A stretch of 64,000 nucleotides of DNA from RUG11237 sp964450185. GTDB taxonomy: Bacteria; Bacillota; Clostridia; Lachnospirales; Lachnospiraceae. The notes below the pieces were generated by a model, which did no database searches, had not been told where the DNA came from, and worked only from the letters and a program-made list of their open reading frames with translations. This document shows, piece after piece, positions 62,339-64,000 of this stretch; position 1 is the stretch's first letter, and each line of letters starts with the position of its first letter. Location: contig CAYVCL010000001.1 of assembly GCA_964450185.1 (NCBI GenBank), positions 14,501 through 78,500 on the forward strand, given 5' to 3'. Both the position numbers and the translations under genes were made by a program.

Positions 62339-63415
62339 ATGAAATTACATAAACTAAAACGTATGATTTCCATAGAGTTAATACTGCTTGTTCTTTTGTT
62401 AGTCATGACTACCTTAGATACCGTCCACCCACTCCTTCCAGTATCCAATGCCTCCGCCACTCCGGTAGGTCCCATTGCTTCTCCCACCCCTGCCCCGGAA
62501 AAAGATTATATTAAATGGGTGGAATTTAACGTAACTTGCAAAGCCATGAAAGATGCCTACCAATACGATATTTCCACCTATGGACAGAAACTTCATTTAA
62601 ACTGGATTTCTCTACTTGCCTATCTGGGTGCTAAAAATGGTGGGGACTTCTCTGGCTATCAGTCCTCTGATATGGAGGAGCTTACCGAAGTTCTTTTGTC
62701 CGGTGAAAAGACCATGGAACAGCTTACCAAAGACATGAAATATTACTCCTATTATCTGGAAGCATACACTGCTGTACTGGGAGGCATGGTGGGAGAATAT
62801 GAAATCGAAGTAACTTCAGATACTGCATCTTCCAACGCAGTCTGGGAAAAGCGATACGGTCTGAAAGCCTTTCTGCCCCTTGCCAAAAACTTTCCCTACA
62901 CCGACTACGATGATTTTGGCGCTACCCGCTCCTACGGCTATAACCGTCCTCATCTGGGGCATGATATGATGGGACAGACCGGAACGCCCATTATTGCCAT
63001 AGAATCCGGCTATGTGGAAGCTCTGGGCTGGAATCAGTATGGCGGCTGGCGTATCGGTATCCGAAGCTTTGATAAAAAACGCTATTATTATTACGCCCAT
63101 CTGCGTCAGAATTACCCATTTCAAAAGGATTTAAAAGAAGGAGATATTGTAACTGCCGGAGATGTGATTGGTTATCTTGGACACACCGGCTACAGTACCA
63201 CAGAAAACACCAACAATATTGATATTTCTCATTTACATTATGGAATTCAGTTGATTTTTGATGAATCTCAAAAAGACAGCGATAACGAAATCTGGATTAG
63301 CTGTTATGAATTAACTAAATTTCTATATATGAACCGCAGCGAAACCCAGAAAGTGGAGGGAACTAAGGAATGGAAGCGCATTGTTGATATGCGTGACCCA
63401 GTCACTGAAAACTAA
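62339..63415 (+). CDS. Membrane-anchored M23 metallopeptidase
   Basis: 358 residues from the ATG at 62339 (GGAG seven bases upstream; the ATG at 62315 lacks a site). One N-terminal membrane segment (ISIELILLVLLLVMTTLDTV), a Pro/Thr/Ala linker, a helical region (about 60-165) and a LytM/M23 domain with zinc ligands in PHLGHDMMGQTG and SHLHYGIQ. Both zinc motifs are intact, so peptidoglycan endopeptidase activity is expected. A role in cell-wall remodelling or sporulation is possible. Confidence 0.9.
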   Translation: MKLHKLKRMISIELILLVLLLVMTTLDTVHPLLPVSNASATPVGPIASPTPAPEKDYIKWVEFNVTCKAMKDAYQYDISTYGQKLHLNWISLLAYLGAKNGGDFSGYQSSDMEELTEVLLSGEKTMEQLTKDMKYYSYYLEAYTAVLGGMVGEYEIEVTSDTASSNAVWEKRYGLKAFLPLAKNFPYTDYDDFGATRSYGYNRPHLGHDMMGQTGTPIIAIESGYVEALGWNQYGGWRIGIRSFDKKRYYYYAHLRQNYPFQKDLKEGDIVTAGDVIGYLGHTGYSTTENTNNIDISHLHYGIQLIFDESQKDSDNEIWISCYELTKFLYMNRSETQKVEGTKEWKRIVDMRDPVTEN

Positions 63416-63496
63416 TTTATCCTCTACAAACCGTGAATTTTTCTGTAAAGTCTATGATTTGACCAATAATTTATTGAATTCTTAGAGTCTGTTTCC

Positions 63497-63525
63497 TTGT
63501 ATTTTGTAAAATTATATACTATAAT
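63497..63525 (+). promoter_or_regulatory. Sigma-A promoter for the small gene at 63596
   Basis: Plus strand TTGTAT (63497-63502), 17 bases and a perfect TATAAT (63520-63525). It places the transcript start near 63532, which rules out the open frame that begins at 63497 as the true start of the gene. Confidence 0.75.
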
Positions 63526-63595
63526 AAAGATGAGAAAGAGTATTTCACGGTCACTACTATTTATGGGGATTTTAAAACAAAGGAGGTTTTTTGTT

Positions 63596-63892
63596 ATGAA
63601 ATATATAAGACATTCTCTTGAAGTAGATGCAGTGCAATATGAGGTGGGAAAAGGATTAGAAGACGGTTTTCAGCTTTTTAGTAAGGTTCTCACCAACGGT
63701 TATATCATTGCAGAAGGACTGGTACAAATCACCAGAGAAGACGGCTCTATTGTATGTCCATTTATCAATAACCGCCGTGGAAGTATTTTTATTCGCGAGG
63801 GTGACTACATTATCACCGAAGCAGATGGACAACGCCACGTATGTGGTGCCGATAAGTTTCATAGCCGTTTTGTTCCGGTGGAAGAAGCTTAA
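63596..63892 (+). CDS. Small phage-type protein of unknown function
   Basis: 98 residues from the ATG at 63596, with AAAGGAGG nine bases upstream. The layout MKYIRHSLEVDAVQYEV, then RRGSIFIREGDYIITEADGQ and VCGADKFHSRFVPVEE, resembles the short proteins found in many prophages and gut Firmicute genomes with a GDYII and C-x-x-D-x-F motif. No function is established. It stands alone behind its own promoter and next to an insertion sequence end. Confidence 0.7.
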   Translation: MKYIRHSLEVDAVQYEVGKGLEDGFQLFSKVLTNGYIIAEGLVQITREDGSIVCPFINNRRGSIFIREGDYIITEADGQRHVCGADKFHSRFVPVEEA

Positions 63893-63937
63893 CAGAGGTT
63901 TTACAACTTCTACATAAAAAGGGCAGGTGCAATATCG

Positions 63938-64000
63938 TGAACCGACCCCCAAAAGTTAGACCTAAAATCTAACGATTGGGAGGTCGGTTTTTGTATGGCA
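63938..64000 (+). mobile_element. Left end of an IS3-family element
   Basis: The segment starts with TGAACCGACCCCCAAAAG, the type of terminal inverted repeat seen in IS3/IS150-group elements. A GGGAGGT ribosome site and an ATG at 63995 follow within 60 bases, as expected for orfA. The CCGACC...GGTCGG arms could also form a hairpin in the leader. The element runs out of the window, so the transposase is not seen. Confidence 0.65.

Noticed and set aside
1..64000. CRISPR arrays, tRNA and rRNA genes, complete prophage
   Set aside because: No regularly spaced direct repeats, cloverleaf-type sequences or rRNA segments were noticed. The only phage-like gene is the single 98-codon frame at 63596, with no phage structural genes around it.

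Overview
The window reads as chromosomal DNA of an anaerobic, spore-forming, low-GC Firmicute, most likely a Lachnospiraceae-type gut Clostridium. The basis is AT-rich codon use, strong AGGAGG-type ribosome sites, an alpha/beta-type spore protein (SASP), a four-subunit 2-oxoacid:ferredoxin oxidoreductase, a glycyl radical enzyme with its activase, and sigma-A promoters with 17-nt spacers. The species cannot be named from the sequence. No tRNA, rRNA or CRISPR array was seen.

Layout. (1) 1-13512, minus strand: one long operon behind a cobalamin riboswitch. In transcription order it encodes a DUF4430 (transcobalamin beta-domain-like) surface protein, an alpha/alpha-toroid (prenyltransferase / intrinsic-factor alpha-domain-like) protein with a possible sortase signal, MoxR ATPase, DUF58, a membrane transglutaminase-like protein, a 1596-residue beta-propeller surface protein, and a second DUF4430-like secreted protein cut by the window edge. 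(2) 13520-17520: a PadR/DUF2812 pair with a readable promoter-operator, a D-lactate-dehydrogenase-like enzyme and an AI-2E-family membrane protein. (3) 17550-32215: a sensory block with two hybrid histidine kinases (one fused to a DegV domain), then MCP, CheW, CheA, a single receiver, CheB, CheR, a receiver/HD-GYP-like protein and a PAS histidine kinase. It is preceded by a promoter and a T-box-like leader, and no flagellar genes are nearby. (4) 32268-34790: an accessory patch of small unknown genes and a decayed LytTR regulator. (5) 34870-41180: housekeeping engB-lon-clpX-clpP-tig. (6) 41330-44819: glycyl radical enzyme, activase and SASP. (7) 45013-53869: a 2-aminoethylphosphonate (AEP) uptake and degradation locus with ABC transporter, PhnW, EamA transporter, PhnX, GntR regulator and MgtC-like protein. 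Two divergent promoters there carry the same palindromic operator. (8) 53926-57491: a lipoprotein and the porCDAB operon. (9) 57505-64000: a 155-nt inverted repeat, a gene fragment, an AAA-ATPase/nuclease-like gene, asnS, a pseudouridine synthase, a core-deleted alarmone synthetase, an M23 peptidase, a small phage-like protein and the end of an IS3-type element.

How the parts work together. The first operon looks like a surface cobalamin-capture or cobalamin-responsive system in which the two domains of animal intrinsic factor are made as separate proteins and are switched off by the vitamin. The AEP locus would import AEP, transaminate it to phosphonoacetaldehyde (PhnW) and cleave that to acetaldehyde and phosphate (PhnX), under a GntR repressor. 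The Che cluster appears to be a chemosensory pathway with a non-flagellar output. Many long reading frames begin upstream of the true start; starts were re-chosen from ribosome sites, and in two cases the apparent N-terminus is really translated regulatory RNA (riboswitch terminator at 13134-13164, T-box-like leader at 31935-32180).
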